This document shows, piece after piece, positions 1-7,135 of a DNA stretch of 36,578 nt (positions are counted from its first letter, which is position 1; each line of letters begins with the position of its first letter). Origin of the DNA: CAYGSN01 sp964352675 (GTDB lineage Bacteria; Pseudomonadota; Alphaproteobacteria; Micavibrionales; Micavibrionaceae); contig CAYGSN010000018.1 in NCBI GenBank assembly GCA_964352675.1, positions 1 through 36,578 on the forward strand, written 5' to 3'. Made by a program: the position numbers and the translations under genes. A model generated the notes under the pieces. It had not been told where the DNA came from. It searched no databases and worked only from the letters and a program-made list of their open reading frames with translations.

Positions 1-26
1 AGGGGGGGGGGAGAGGGCCGGGGGTT

Positions 27-335
27 TTAATCTTCTATGGAATCGTGCAGGGCCTTGAGATTGGCCTTGTAGTTCTCGACCGCTATTCGGCGGGGAACGG
101 CGAAATTTTCCGCACGCTCGGTCAATTGCCGGCGCAGTTTGATGCTTTCTTCACGATAGGCCAATTGCCGGGAATAAAAGTCGCAGACATCCAGCCCCGG
201 ATCGGTTCTGACTATGCCATCTGCGTTTTCGGGAACGCCACAAGATACGACCTGACCGTCCGCGGCGCGGGCCGTGAGGGCAAGGGATATAGACAATCCG
301 GCGGTCAACAGTGTCAGGACGATGAAAAATCGCAT
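27..335 (-). CDS. Small exported protein of unknown function
   Basis: This 102-residue protein begins with a clear signal peptide: a short basic start, a hydrophobic stretch to about residue 20, and an ALTARA-A cleavage region. The mature part is short and charged, with two cysteines (C32 and C51) that could form a disulfide, and a predicted helical C-terminal half rich in Arg and Glu. I do not recognise the family. The start is supported by a purine-rich AGGAAGAGAGG ribosome-binding stretch just upstream. It lies downstream of the CoxF-like gene on the same strand, where ctaG would normally be expected, but it appears to have its own promoter (359-387). A periplasmic location is inferred from the signal peptide only. 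Confidence 0.6.
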   Translation of the reverse strand: MRFFIVLTLLTAGLSISLALTARAADGQVVSCGVPENADGIVRTDPGLDVCDFYSRQLAYREESIKLRRQLTERAENFAVPRRIAVENYKANLKALHDSIED

Positions 336-358
336 CAGAAAATGCCTCTCTTCCTATG

Positions 359-387
359 ATTCTATCGAAAATCGGTGGCTATGGCAA
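359..387 (-). promoter_or_regulatory. Sigma-70-type promoter for the small exported protein
   Basis: On the minus strand TTGCCA (382-387) and TAGAAT (359-364) are separated by 17 bases, each one mismatch from consensus. The predicted start near 352 leaves a leader of about 17 bases containing the ribosome-binding site. This would make the 102-residue gene independent of the cox genes upstream. Confidence 0.5.
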
Positions 388-421
388 AGGGTATCTTGTG
401 GAAAACTTTGGGGATAAGAAA

Positions 422-541
422 TTATGTGCCGGAGATCTTAACCATCGTAATCGCCCAGATCAGAGCAATCGCGCCGATGACGAGGCCCAGAACGGCCAAG
501 TTTTTCTTTAGCTTTTTCTTATGTAAGTCACTATGCGGCAT
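422..541 (-). CDS. CoxF-like small membrane protein of the cytochrome oxidase cluster
   Basis: A 39-residue ORF reads MPHSDLHKKKLKKN, then a single hydrophobic helix (about residues 15-34) and the ending ITMVKISGT. In alphaproteobacteria a tiny protein of this form (basic N-terminus, one transmembrane helix, ending close to ITxVKxG) lies between ctaB and ctaG and is often left unannotated or called CoxF. Its position downstream of ctaB on the same strand agrees. A ribosome-binding-like TTTTGGAAA precedes the ATG. The family role is presumed to be in cytochrome aa3 oxidase assembly at the inner membrane. The match is by pattern and context, not by alignment. Here the gene is followed by an unrelated exported protein rather than ctaG. 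Confidence 0.7.
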   Translation of the reverse strand: MPHSDLHKKKLKKNLAVLGLVIGAIALIWAITMVKISGT

Positions 542-594
542 AGATTTTTCCAAAATTCATTGATGCTGTATTAACCCTTTTCTTGTATAATGGA

Positions 595-774
595 ATGATG
601 GAAAAAGCAAATATCCTGCGCAATGCGACAACCTTGGTTCCCGCTTCGTTCAAGGAGCGGTTTCCAGCGTGCAAATACGCCAAAAATCCGGCTGTGTGGG
701 TGATTGCTTTTTATTGTATCAAGGGCACGCTGGTGACTCTGGCCGGGATTGCCGCCTTTCTGTTTGCCGTTTAG
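595..774 (+). CDS. Possible small single-helix membrane protein, unknown
   Basis: A 59-residue ORF sits on the plus strand between coxF and ctaB and runs convergently into ctaB, overlapping its stop by 4 bases. The first half is polar, with a KERFPACKYAKNP segment. The second half (about residues 35-58) is one continuous hydrophobic helix ending at the C-terminus. A perfect TATAAT lies at 586-591, so transcription would begin very near the tandem ATG codons at 595 and 598 and the mRNA could be leaderless. The best upstream -35 match (TTGATG, 560-565) is at a poor 20-base spacing. I do not recognise the family, and it could be a chance ORF. Confidence 0.4.
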   Translation: MMEKANILRNATTLVPASFKERFPACKYAKNPAVWVIAFYCIKGTLVTLAGIAAFLFAV

Positions 775-1646
775 AGCAGTATCAAAGCCAGAAACAGTGC
801 AAACAGGTAAAATACCGAATATCCGAACATCAGCCGCGCATATTTTAAATCCGGGCTGCGCAGGACGCATATGCTGGTGAAGATAAAGAACCCAGACAGC
901 ACAGAGGCTGCAACGCCATATGCGAGGCCTTCGAACCCCAGAAATGTCGGGGCCACGGTTAAGGGAAACAGGATCAGCGCATAGACCAGCATTTGCCATT
1001 TTGTGCGGCTTTCGCCCGCCACCACGCTCATCATCGGGATGCCTGCGCGCTTGTAATCCTCATTGGCGAACAGGGAAAGCGCCCAAAAATGCGGCGGGGT
1101 CCAGAAAAAGATGATTCCAAACAGCAGCAATGGAAAAACAGAGATATCGCCCGTGACTGCGGCCCAGCCAATCATGGGCGGAAAGGCACCCGCCGCCCCG
1201 CCAATCACGATGTTCTGAGGCGTAGAGCGTTTCAGCAGCATTGTATAAATTACCGAATAAAAGAAATTGGCAAAAGCCAGAATGCCCGCCGCCACCCAGT
1301 TTAAGGCCAGCCCCATCACCATAAAGGACAGTAGCGACAGCACAATGCCCAGGCCCAGCGCATCGGCCGGATTTATCCTGCCTAGTGGCAGAGCGCGGTT
1401 TTGCGTACGTTTCATCACCGCATCGATATCGCGGTCAAACCACATATTAATCGCGCCCGCCGCCCCGGCATTGACCGCCAGGCACAGCATGGCAACGAAG
1501 GCCAGCAAGGGATGAAGCGCATGAAAACCCGGCGCCAGGACCATACCCGCAAAGCCGGTGAAGATCACCAGGCTCATTACCCGGGGCTTCAGCAGCGAGA
1601 AATAATCGGAGACATCAGAATCCTGTGACATTGCGGCGGTGCTCAT
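771..1646 (-). CDS. ctaB: Heme O synthase (protoheme IX farnesyltransferase)
   Basis: This 291-residue integral membrane enzyme of the UbiA prenyltransferase superfamily transfers a farnesyl group to heme B to make heme O, the precursor of the heme A used by the adjacent aa3 oxidase. The diagnostic first Asp-rich motif NMWFDRDID lies at residues 67-75 and is followed by the family sequence KRTQNRALPLGR. A second loop carries NEDYKRAGIPM near residue 213. About eight or nine hydrophobic helices and a length near 290 fit the family. The start at 1646 gives MSTAAMSQDSD, and an internal Met at residue 6 is an alternative; neither has a strong ribosome-binding site. It would act after CoxB and CoxA in oxidase biogenesis. 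Confidence 0.95.
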   Translation of the reverse strand: MSTAAMSQDSDVSDYFSLLKPRVMSLVIFTGFAGMVLAPGFHALHPLLAFVAMLCLAVNAGAAGAINMWFDRDIDAVMKRTQNRALPLGRINPADALGLGIVLSLLSFMVMGLALNWVAAGILAFANFFYSVIYTMLLKRSTPQNIVIGGAAGAFPPMIGWAAVTGDISVFPLLLFGIIFFWTPPHFWALSLFANEDYKRAGIPMMSVVAGESRTKWQMLVYALILFPLTVAPTFLGFEGLAYGVAASVLSGFFIFTSICVLRSPDLKYARLMFGYSVFYLFALFLALILL

Positions 1647-1731
1647 GATTTATAGATAGCGCGCCTGCCGGAGGAAGAACAGGGGGAAATCTTGTTTACC
1701 GCAGGATATTTTTTGACATAAGGATACATGT

Positions 1732-1761
1732 TTGTTACGGTTGCCTGCTTATTGTTAAAAT
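1732..1761 (+). promoter_or_regulatory. Candidate promoter of the 207-residue membrane protein gene
   Basis: TTGTTA (1732-1737) and TAAAAT (1756-1761) are 18 bases apart. A perfect TTGACA at 1713-1718 lies nearby but has only a poor -10 partner (TACGGT). Either could drive the gene at 1781. Confidence 0.3.
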
Positions 1762-1780
1762 TTTAAAGGAGATTGCAGGA

Positions 1781-2404
1781 GTGGACACCGTCAGAACAGT
1801 GTGGAATCGCGCGAATATTTCCAATGGTACCGATCCGGTTGTGATGCCTCTTGCTATCGCAACGCTTGCTATTGCCACAGTGATTTCAGCTTTTGCTTTT
1901 CGTTCTCATGCGGTTCGCCGTTTTGAAAGGGCAGTAAAATATGCGCAAACAACATTGCCTGCGCTCGAAGGGCTGAAGCTTTCCAACAATGTAGCGGGCT
2001 GGTCCCCGGATCTAAGTTCTCAAACAAAATTGATTATGAGCGAAGAAGAGGCGCGCAAGGAAACAACAATGGAGCAGGCGCGGCCATTGATTTTGGGCGC
2101 TGCGGACAAAAGGCAGGATCAGATCAGTATTTCCCCGTCCTTTTTTGAAGACGTTGATAGCGTGAGGGCTGATTTATGTGTCGAATTTTCACGATTGGCA
2201 AATAATGACGAGGAAATAAGAGCTTTGGCAGTTAAGAGAGGTTTGATAGGGGGTGCCGCTCTCGGCGCTTTCATGGGGTTTGGTATTTTGATGGTAGAAC
2301 TGCAGGGTTTGGTCTGGGCGCCTGCTTTTATGATTGGAAATGCCGTTCAAAGAAGGCGCGATGCAAGGAGTTCAACACCTGAACACGCTTCACCAAAAGT
2401 CTAA
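1781..2404 (+). CDS. Membrane protein of unknown function
   Basis: The protein has 207 residues. A GTG start is favoured because AAAGGAGATTGCAGGA lies directly upstream. A hydrophobic helix spans about residues 21-42. A central hydrophilic, acidic, probably helical region of about 110 residues follows, then a second hydrophobic stretch (about 152-187) with a glycine-rich GLIGGAALGAFMGFGI segment, and a short basic tail. This suggests two membrane passes with a soluble loop. I recognise no family. It interrupts the cox gene cluster in the opposite orientation, between ctaB and the 138-residue exported protein. Confidence 0.6.
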   Translation: MDTVRTVWNRANISNGTDPVVMPLAIATLAIATVISAFAFRSHAVRRFERAVKYAQTTLPALEGLKLSNNVAGWSPDLSSQTKLIMSEEEARKETTMEQARPLILGAADKRQDQISISPSFFEDVDSVRADLCVEFSRLANNDEEIRALAVKRGLIGGAALGAFMGFGILMVELQGLVWAPAFMIGNAVQRRRDARSSTPEHASPKV

Positions 2405-2421
2405 TTCTTAAAGCGAGATTT

Positions 2422-2838
2422 CTAGAAAGGTTTTACCAGACCGGGTATTCCGATGCCAGGCGCGGGATCCGGGAACCGCTTACGGCGGATTTCCTCTTCC
2501 AGCTCTTCGGCCAGTGCTTCGAGCTTTTTAATTTCGGCCGGGTTGGTTTCCCAGTTTTTGGCATCTTTCAGCAAGTCCAGGGCATCCTGCGCGCGGCCGT
2601 TCTGGATCAGGTCCATCAGGCGCTCTTTTGTAACCTCCTGGGGCATTTTCATGCGCAGGGCCGGAGGCGCGTCAGCGTTGGCGGTTTCTTCCGTGGCGGA
2701 AGTTTCTACCAAAACGGTATTCTGGTTTGAGATGCGGAGATCATTTACGGTCTGATGCGGCGATGCGGCCTCAGCAAAAGGGGTGCGGAGCATTAAGCCC
2801 GCCGTCACACCCAATATATATTTCGCTGCCGAAGTCAT
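2422..2838 (-). CDS. Exported protein of unknown function
   Basis: This 138-residue protein has an N-terminal hydrophobic segment and an AEA-AS type signal cleavage site near residue 25. The mature part has a low-complexity linker, then a helical segment (about residues 70-120) with MDLIQNGRAQDALDLLKDAKNW, which resembles a single TPR-like helical pair, and a charged EELEEEIRRKR stretch. It ends in a Pro/Gly-rich tail. I do not recognise the family. It follows coxA on the same strand, but the coxA terminator hairpin ends only a few bases before its ATG and no ribosome-binding site is visible, so its expression may depend on read-through. Confidence 0.55.
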   Translation of the reverse strand: MTSAAKYILGVTAGLMLRTPFAEAASPHQTVNDLRISNQNTVLVETSATEETANADAPPALRMKMPQEVTKERLMDLIQNGRAQDALDLLKDAKNWETNPAEIKKLEALAEELEEEIRRKRFPDPAPGIGIPGLVKPF

Positions 2839-2842
2839 AATG

Positions 2843-2870
2843 AAAAGAGCCTAGCAATTTGCCAGGCTCT
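2843..2870 (-). terminator. Rho-independent terminator after coxA
   Basis: On the minus strand a 10-bp stem (AGAGCCTGGC pairing with GCTAGGCTCT, one G-U pair) closes a 5-base loop and is followed by TTTT. It lies about 30 bases past the coxA stop and immediately before the ATG of the next gene. Confidence 0.75.
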
Positions 2871-2899
2871 CAGCAATATATTTCATTTAAAATATTGAT

Positions 2900-4486
2900 T
2901 TAATTAACTTTTGGCTGAATCTCAAACTGGTGGAACGGCGGCGGTGAAGACAATGTCCATTCCAGAGTCATGGATTGCGGCTGTGCATTCCAGTAATTAT
3001 CGCCCACCTTGCGCCCCGCGACCAGCGTGTAAAACACCACCAGAACGAACCAGAGTGTCGCGATCCCGGTCAGATAAGAACCATAAGAGGAAATCTCGTT
3101 CCAGCCCGCATAGGCATCCGGATAATCGATATAACGGCGCGGCATACCGGCCAGCCCCAGGAAATGCTGGGGGAAGAAGATGGTGTTCACGCCGATGAAG
3201 GTGAGCCAGAAATGCACCTGTCCCATCCATTCGGGATATTGGCGTCCGGACATCTTACCGATCCAGTAATAGAACCCGGCGAACAGGGCGAATACCGCAC
3301 CCAGGGACAGCACGTAATGGAAATGCGCCACAACGTAATAGGTGTCGTGCAGGGCGGTATCCATCCCGGCATTGGCCAGCACAACGCCGGTCACGCCGCC
3401 GACGGTGAACAGGAAGATAAAGCCGATCGCCCAGAGCATCGGGGTTTTGAACTCGATCGAGCCGCCCCACATGGTCGCGATCCAGGAAAAGATCTTGATA
3501 CCTGTCGGAACTGCGATGATGAGCGTCGCGGCGGTAAAATACGCGCGCACATTCACATCCATGCCCACCGTATACATGTGGTGCGCCCAGACGATAAAGC
3601 CGACAAAGCCGATGGAGACCATCGCATACGCCATTCCCAGATAGCCGAAAATAGGCTTTTTGGAGAAGGTGGAGACGATGTGGCTGATGATTCCGAAAGC
3701 GGGTAGGATCATGATATAGACTTCCGGGTGACCGAAGAACCAGAACAAGTGCTGGTATAAAAGCGGATCACCACCACCCTGCGGGTTAAAGAATGATGTG
3801 CCGAAATTCCGGTCGGTCAGGAGCATAGTAATCGCCCCCCCTAGTACCGGCACGGCCAGAACCAGCAGGAACGCGGTGATCAGCATGCCCCAGACGAAGA
3901 GCGGCATTTTGTGTAAGGTCATGCCCGGTGCGCGCATATTAAAGATGGTGGTGATAAAATTCGCCGCACCGAGGATGGAGCTTGCGCCTGCGAGGTGCAG
4001 GGAGAATATCGCCATGTCCACCGCCATCGAGTCGTGCCCGAACCCTATTGAGGACAAGGGGGGATAAACGGTCCAGCCCGTTCCCGCTCCGCCGACAAAG
4101 GCCGAACCGAGCAGCAGCAGAAACGCCGGAACGATCAGCCAGAAAGAAATATTGTTCAGGCGCGGAAAAGCCATATCCGGAGCGCCGATCATGATGGGAA
4201 CAAACCAGTTGCCGAATCCGCCGATCAGGCCGGGCATCACGACAAAGAAAACCATAATCAGGCCGTGCGCGGTGATGATTGTGTTCCACAGATGGCCGTC
4301 GGGATCGCCCGCAGCAGTGACGAGATATTGCACGCCCGGCTCTTGCAGCTCCAGCCGCATGACCATGGAGAAAAACCCGCCGACAATACCGGCAATAATT
4401 GCGAATATGATATAGAGCGTTCCGATATCCTTGTGGTTGGTGGACATGAACCACCGGGCGAAGAATCCTGGTTTGTGATCAGCCAT
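2900..4486 (-). CDS. coxA: Cytochrome c oxidase subunit I (aa3 type)
   Basis: This 528-residue catalytic subunit reduces oxygen to water and pumps protons in the inner membrane. Twelve hydrophobic helices are apparent. Heme a ligands are H74 (TAHG) and H390; the heme a3 ligand is H388 (AHFHYV). The CuB centre is formed by H253 with its cross-linked Y257 (HPEVY) plus H302 and H303. The D-channel Asp is near residue 104 (APDMAFPR), the gating Glu is E255 and the K-channel Lys is K331 (PTGIKIF). These features mark an A-type heme-copper oxidase. It lies 3 bases after coxB, and its GGAGGG ribosome-binding site is inside the coxB end, so the two are surely cotranscribed. A terminator follows. Confidence 0.98.
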   Translation of the reverse strand: MADHKPGFFARWFMSTNHKDIGTLYIIFAIIAGIVGGFFSMVMRLELQEPGVQYLVTAAGDPDGHLWNTIITAHGLIMVFFVVMPGLIGGFGNWFVPIMIGAPDMAFPRLNNISFWLIVPAFLLLLGSAFVGGAGTGWTVYPPLSSIGFGHDSMAVDMAIFSLHLAGASSILGAANFITTIFNMRAPGMTLHKMPLFVWGMLITAFLLVLAVPVLGGAITMLLTDRNFGTSFFNPQGGGDPLLYQHLFWFFGHPEVYIMILPAFGIISHIVSTFSKKPIFGYLGMAYAMVSIGFVGFIVWAHHMYTVGMDVNVRAYFTAATLIIAVPTGIKIFSWIATMWGGSIEFKTPMLWAIGFIFLFTVGGVTGVVLANAGMDTALHDTYYVVAHFHYVLSLGAVFALFAGFYYWIGKMSGRQYPEWMGQVHFWLTFIGVNTIFFPQHFLGLAGMPRRYIDYPDAYAGWNEISSYGSYLTGIATLWFVLVVFYTLVAGRKVGDNYWNAQPQSMTLEWTLSSPPPFHQFEIQPKVN

Positions 4487-4489
4487 TGT

Positions 4490-5332
4490 TTAACGTCCCT
4501 CCAAATATGCGAATTGTATTGTTTTAGGCTCCAAATTGTCTTGCATCGTAAATTCCTGTTTTGCTTTTTCGACCCAGGCATTGAATTCTTCCTCGGTCAC
4601 GGCGCGAATTTCGATCGGCATATAAGAGTGATCCTTGCCGCAAAGCTCGGAGCACTGGCCGTAATAGGTGCCAGGCTTGTTGATTCGCACCCATGTTTCG
4701 TTCAGGCGGCCGGGAATGGCATCCATTTTGATTCCCAGGGCAGGCACGGCCCAGGAATGCAGAACATCGCCGCCATTGACCAGAATCTGGATATTTTTCT
4801 CGACCGGCAGAACAACGACATTATCCACGGAAAGCAATCGTTTCTGCCCTTCCTCCGGTTTAATTTCGGCATCGGGTACCATATAGGACAGAAAGTTAAT
4901 GCCGCCGTGGTCGGGGTATTCGTAGCCCCAATACCATTGATAGCCCGTAATCTTCAGGGTCATGTCCGGATTTTCGGTGCGGTCGTTGTAATACAGGAGC
5001 TTGAAGGACGGTAACACGATGACAATCAGGATAATCACCGGGACAACTGTCCACAGGACCTCAATCATCACGTTGTGGGAGAATTGCGACGGCGTCGGGT
5101 TCATGTGGCTGTTGTAGCGGATAACAACCCAGGCCAGCAAAATCAAAACAAAAACTGCAATAGCCGTAATGATGTAAAGCAGCAGATTGTGGAAGTCATG
5201 TATATGTTCCGCCGATGGCGAGGCCGGAGCTTGGAGTCCGAGTTGCCAATCGACCGCGACGCCGTCGGCCATGGCGCTTGCAGGGAGCGCGGTGATTAAA
5301 AATGCTGTCAGGGTTGCTAATATTTTGTGCAT
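4490..5332 (-). CDS. coxB: Cytochrome c oxidase subunit II
   Basis: This 280-residue subunit receives electrons from cytochrome c at its CuA centre and passes them to subunit I. A signal peptide (cleavage near ASAMA, about residue 21) is followed by two transmembrane helices (about 49-71 and 90-111) and a periplasmic cupredoxin domain. The aromatic electron-entry patch GYQWYWGYEYP lies at 130-140. The CuA ligands are all visible: H192, C227, E229, C231, H235 and M238. There is no fused cytochrome c domain. It is the first gene of the minus-strand coxB-coxA unit. About 140 bases of AT-rich DNA separate it from rsmE and should contain its promoter, but I could not single one out. Confidence 0.98.
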   Translation of the reverse strand: MHKILATLTAFLITALPASAMADGVAVDWQLGLQAPASPSAEHIHDFHNLLLYIITAIAVFVLILLAWVVIRYNSHMNPTPSQFSHNVMIEVLWTVVPVIILIVIVLPSFKLLYYNDRTENPDMTLKITGYQWYWGYEYPDHGGINFLSYMVPDAEIKPEEGQKRLLSVDNVVVLPVEKNIQILVNGGDVLHSWAVPALGIKMDAIPGRLNETWVRINKPGTYYGQCSELCGKDHSYMPIEIRAVTEEEFNAWVEKAKQEFTMQDNLEPKTIQFAYLEGR

Positions 5333-5473
5333 GCTTTTATACCTTTATTTCGGACCTTTATTGTCCTTAATACTTAACTTTTTAAAGGGATTAGAACCAC
5401 TTTTGGAGATTATCTTACCCGATTAAAAATGTAAGAAACAGCCCTAAATTACAAGCCCGTTCAGTGCAAATTT

Positions 5474-6205
5474 TTATATAGCCATCAATTTAAGCTGCGC
5501 ATGGGCCAGACATAGTATGGATGCGGTTTCTGCGCGGTAGATGCGCGACCCCAGCGATATGGGTTGTACGACCGCGTGATTGGCAAGAAATGAATCTTCT
5601 GTGGCGGAAAACCCACCGACAGGTCCGATCAGGAAGGCCCATTTCTGTGCTTGGGTTTGGGCCAAATTCGTATCAGTGCCGCGCTCCCGCCCCCAGAAGA
5701 TCTTGACGTTTTCCGGCCAGCCGCCAAGCTTTACCAGCAAGGGTCTTAGTTCGTGAAGGCGCGGCAGGCTGAGGCGCTCGCATTGTTCGCTGGCCTCTGT
5801 AATTTGCGCGTGCAGCCGGTCCGTATTGAGCTTTCGTACGTCTGTATGTTCTGTCAGAATCGGATGAAAATCCGTCACCCCCAGCTCTGTCGCTTTTTCA
5901 ATCACCATATCCATGCGGTTTTTTTTGAGTGGCGCGAAGAGCAAGTGGATTTCATGTTCGTTTGCGGGTTGGTCTTTGATTTTTTGGGTCACATGAAGCG
6001 CGGCCGATTTTTTTGTGATATTTGCAAGCTGCGCCAGATATTCGCCGTCGCGGCCGTTAAACAGGCGCACAGTGCCGCCTTCGCCCAGACGCATGACGTT
6101 TTTCAAATAATGGAATTGCGGCCCTTCCAGGAGAATTTCGCCGCCTGCCTCAAAAGAGGATTGCATATAGAGCCGGGGTCGTTTGTAATATGCATCATCA
6201 TTCAT
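5474..6205 (-). CDS. rsmE: 16S rRNA (uracil-1498 N3) methyltransferase
   Basis: From the chosen start (MNDDAYYKRPRLY) the protein has 243 residues, the usual RsmE length. An N-terminal PUA-like RNA-binding region includes EGPQFHYLKNVMRLGEGG. It is followed by a SPOUT methyltransferase domain with KKNRMDMVIEKATELGV, the S-adenosylmethionine-knot sequence LIGPVGGFSATE, and LGSRIYRAETA near the C-terminus. The longer ORF, starting at 6250, would overlap the start of ubiA and adds 15 residues not seen in the family, so the internal ATG is preferred. It methylates U1498 in the decoding region of the small ribosomal subunit. It is divergent from ubiA, with 21 bases between start codons. Confidence 0.92.
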   Translation of the reverse strand: MNDDAYYKRPRLYMQSSFEAGGEILLEGPQFHYLKNVMRLGEGGTVRLFNGRDGEYLAQLANITKKSAALHVTQKIKDQPANEHEIHLLFAPLKKNRMDMVIEKATELGVTDFHPILTEHTDVRKLNTDRLHAQITEASEQCERLSLPRLHELRPLLVKLGGWPENVKIFWGRERGTDTNLAQTQAQKWAFLIGPVGGFSATEDSFLANHAVVQPISLGSRIYRAETASILCLAHAQLKLMAI

Positions 6206-6226
6206 AACCAAAACAATACGCGATTT

Positions 6227-7135
6227 ATGATCGGCTTTACAGACATACAATACAGCTCTTATTTCATCGCCTCATTGCCTGCGCGCTGGCGGCCTTATGC
6301 GTATCTGGCACGGATAGACCGGCCGATCGGTGTCTGGTTGTTGCTTCTGCCCGGTTGGTGGACGATTTTTTTGGCCGCCGGGGGCTTCGGCGGGATGAAC
6401 GGACAGAACTGGCTGGCCTTTGTTTTATTCGCGGTTGGGGCGGTGGTGATGCGCGCCGCTGGATGCGTGGTGAATGATTTGTGGGACCGGGACCTGGACG
6501 CGCAGGTGGAGCGTACGCGCCAGAGGCCGATTGCGTCTGGAGAAATCAGTCCCCGCGCGGCGATTGTGTTTCTGATGGCGTTGTTGTGCGTCGGGTTTGT
6601 GATTTTGCTACAGTTTAACTTTGCAACAATTTTGTTGGGAGTTTTAAGCCTTCCGCTGATTGTCCTGTACCCGCTGATGAAGCGCTGGACTTGGTGGCCG
6701 CAGGCTTTTTTAGGCCTAGTGTTTAATTTTGGCGCATTGATGGGGTGGAGCGCGGTTACCGGAACCGTATCCTGGCAGGCGCTTGCGCTGTATGCGGGGT
6801 GCGTGTTCTGGACCCTGGGCTACGACACGATTTATGCGCATCAGGACAAAGAAGACGACGGGCTGGTCGGGATTAAGTCAACGGCGTTGAAATTCGGCAC
6901 GCAGAGTAAGCGCTATGTCTGGATGTTTTACGGCCTGCAGCTGGCGGGGTTGTGTGCGGCCTTGTGGCCTGCAGTTGGTTGGCCGTGGATCGGGCTTTAC
7001 CTGTTCCTGCCCGTCCTGCATTTATTCTGGCAGGTGGAAAGCTGGGAGATGGACGACCCGCGGAGCTCACTCAGAATATTCCAGTCCAACCGGAATTACG
7101 GCTTGCTGGTCTTGGTTTTGATCGGGTTGATTTAA
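6227..7135 (+). CDS. ubiA: 4-hydroxybenzoate polyprenyltransferase
   Basis: This 302-residue membrane prenyltransferase attaches the polyprenyl tail to 4-hydroxybenzoate in ubiquinone synthesis, so it supplies the quinone used upstream of the oxidase. The N-terminus SLPARWRPYAYLARIDRPIGVW is typical of UbiA. The first Asp-rich motif NDLWDRDLD is at 83-91, followed by RTRQRPIASGEIS. The second is YDTIYAHQDKEDD, about residue 200. Eight or nine hydrophobic helices are apparent. The reading frame is open further upstream, to 5753, but that part lies over rsmE on the other strand; the ATG at 6227 gives the family length. No Shine-Dalgarno sequence is evident. It is a paralogue of ctaB in this window. 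Confidence 0.95.
   Translation: MIGFTDIQYSSYFIASLPARWRPYAYLARIDRPIGVWLLLLPGWWTIFLAAGGFGGMNGQNWLAFVLFAVGAVVMRAAGCVVNDLWDRDLDAQVERTRQRPIASGEISPRAAIVFLMALLCVGFVILLQFNFATILLGVLSLPLIVLYPLMKRWTWWPQAFLGLVFNFGALMGWSAVTGTVSWQALALYAGCVFWTLGYDTIYAHQDKEDDGLVGIKSTALKFGTQSKRYVWMFYGLQLAGLCAALWPAVGWPWIGLYLFLPVLHLFWQVESWEMDDPRSSLRIFQSNRNYGLLVLVLIGLI

Noticed and set aside
1..30. Run of about ten G at the left end
   Set aside because: It might be a variable homopolymer, but it lies at the window edge outside any gene and may be a sequence-end artefact.
396..404. Single DnaA-box-like TTTTCCACA on the minus strand
   Set aside because: One isolated degenerate box is expected by chance in a window of this size.
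2975..3706. 243-residue open frame on the plus strand
   Set aside because: It is antisense to coxA, which is certain from its heme and copper ligands.
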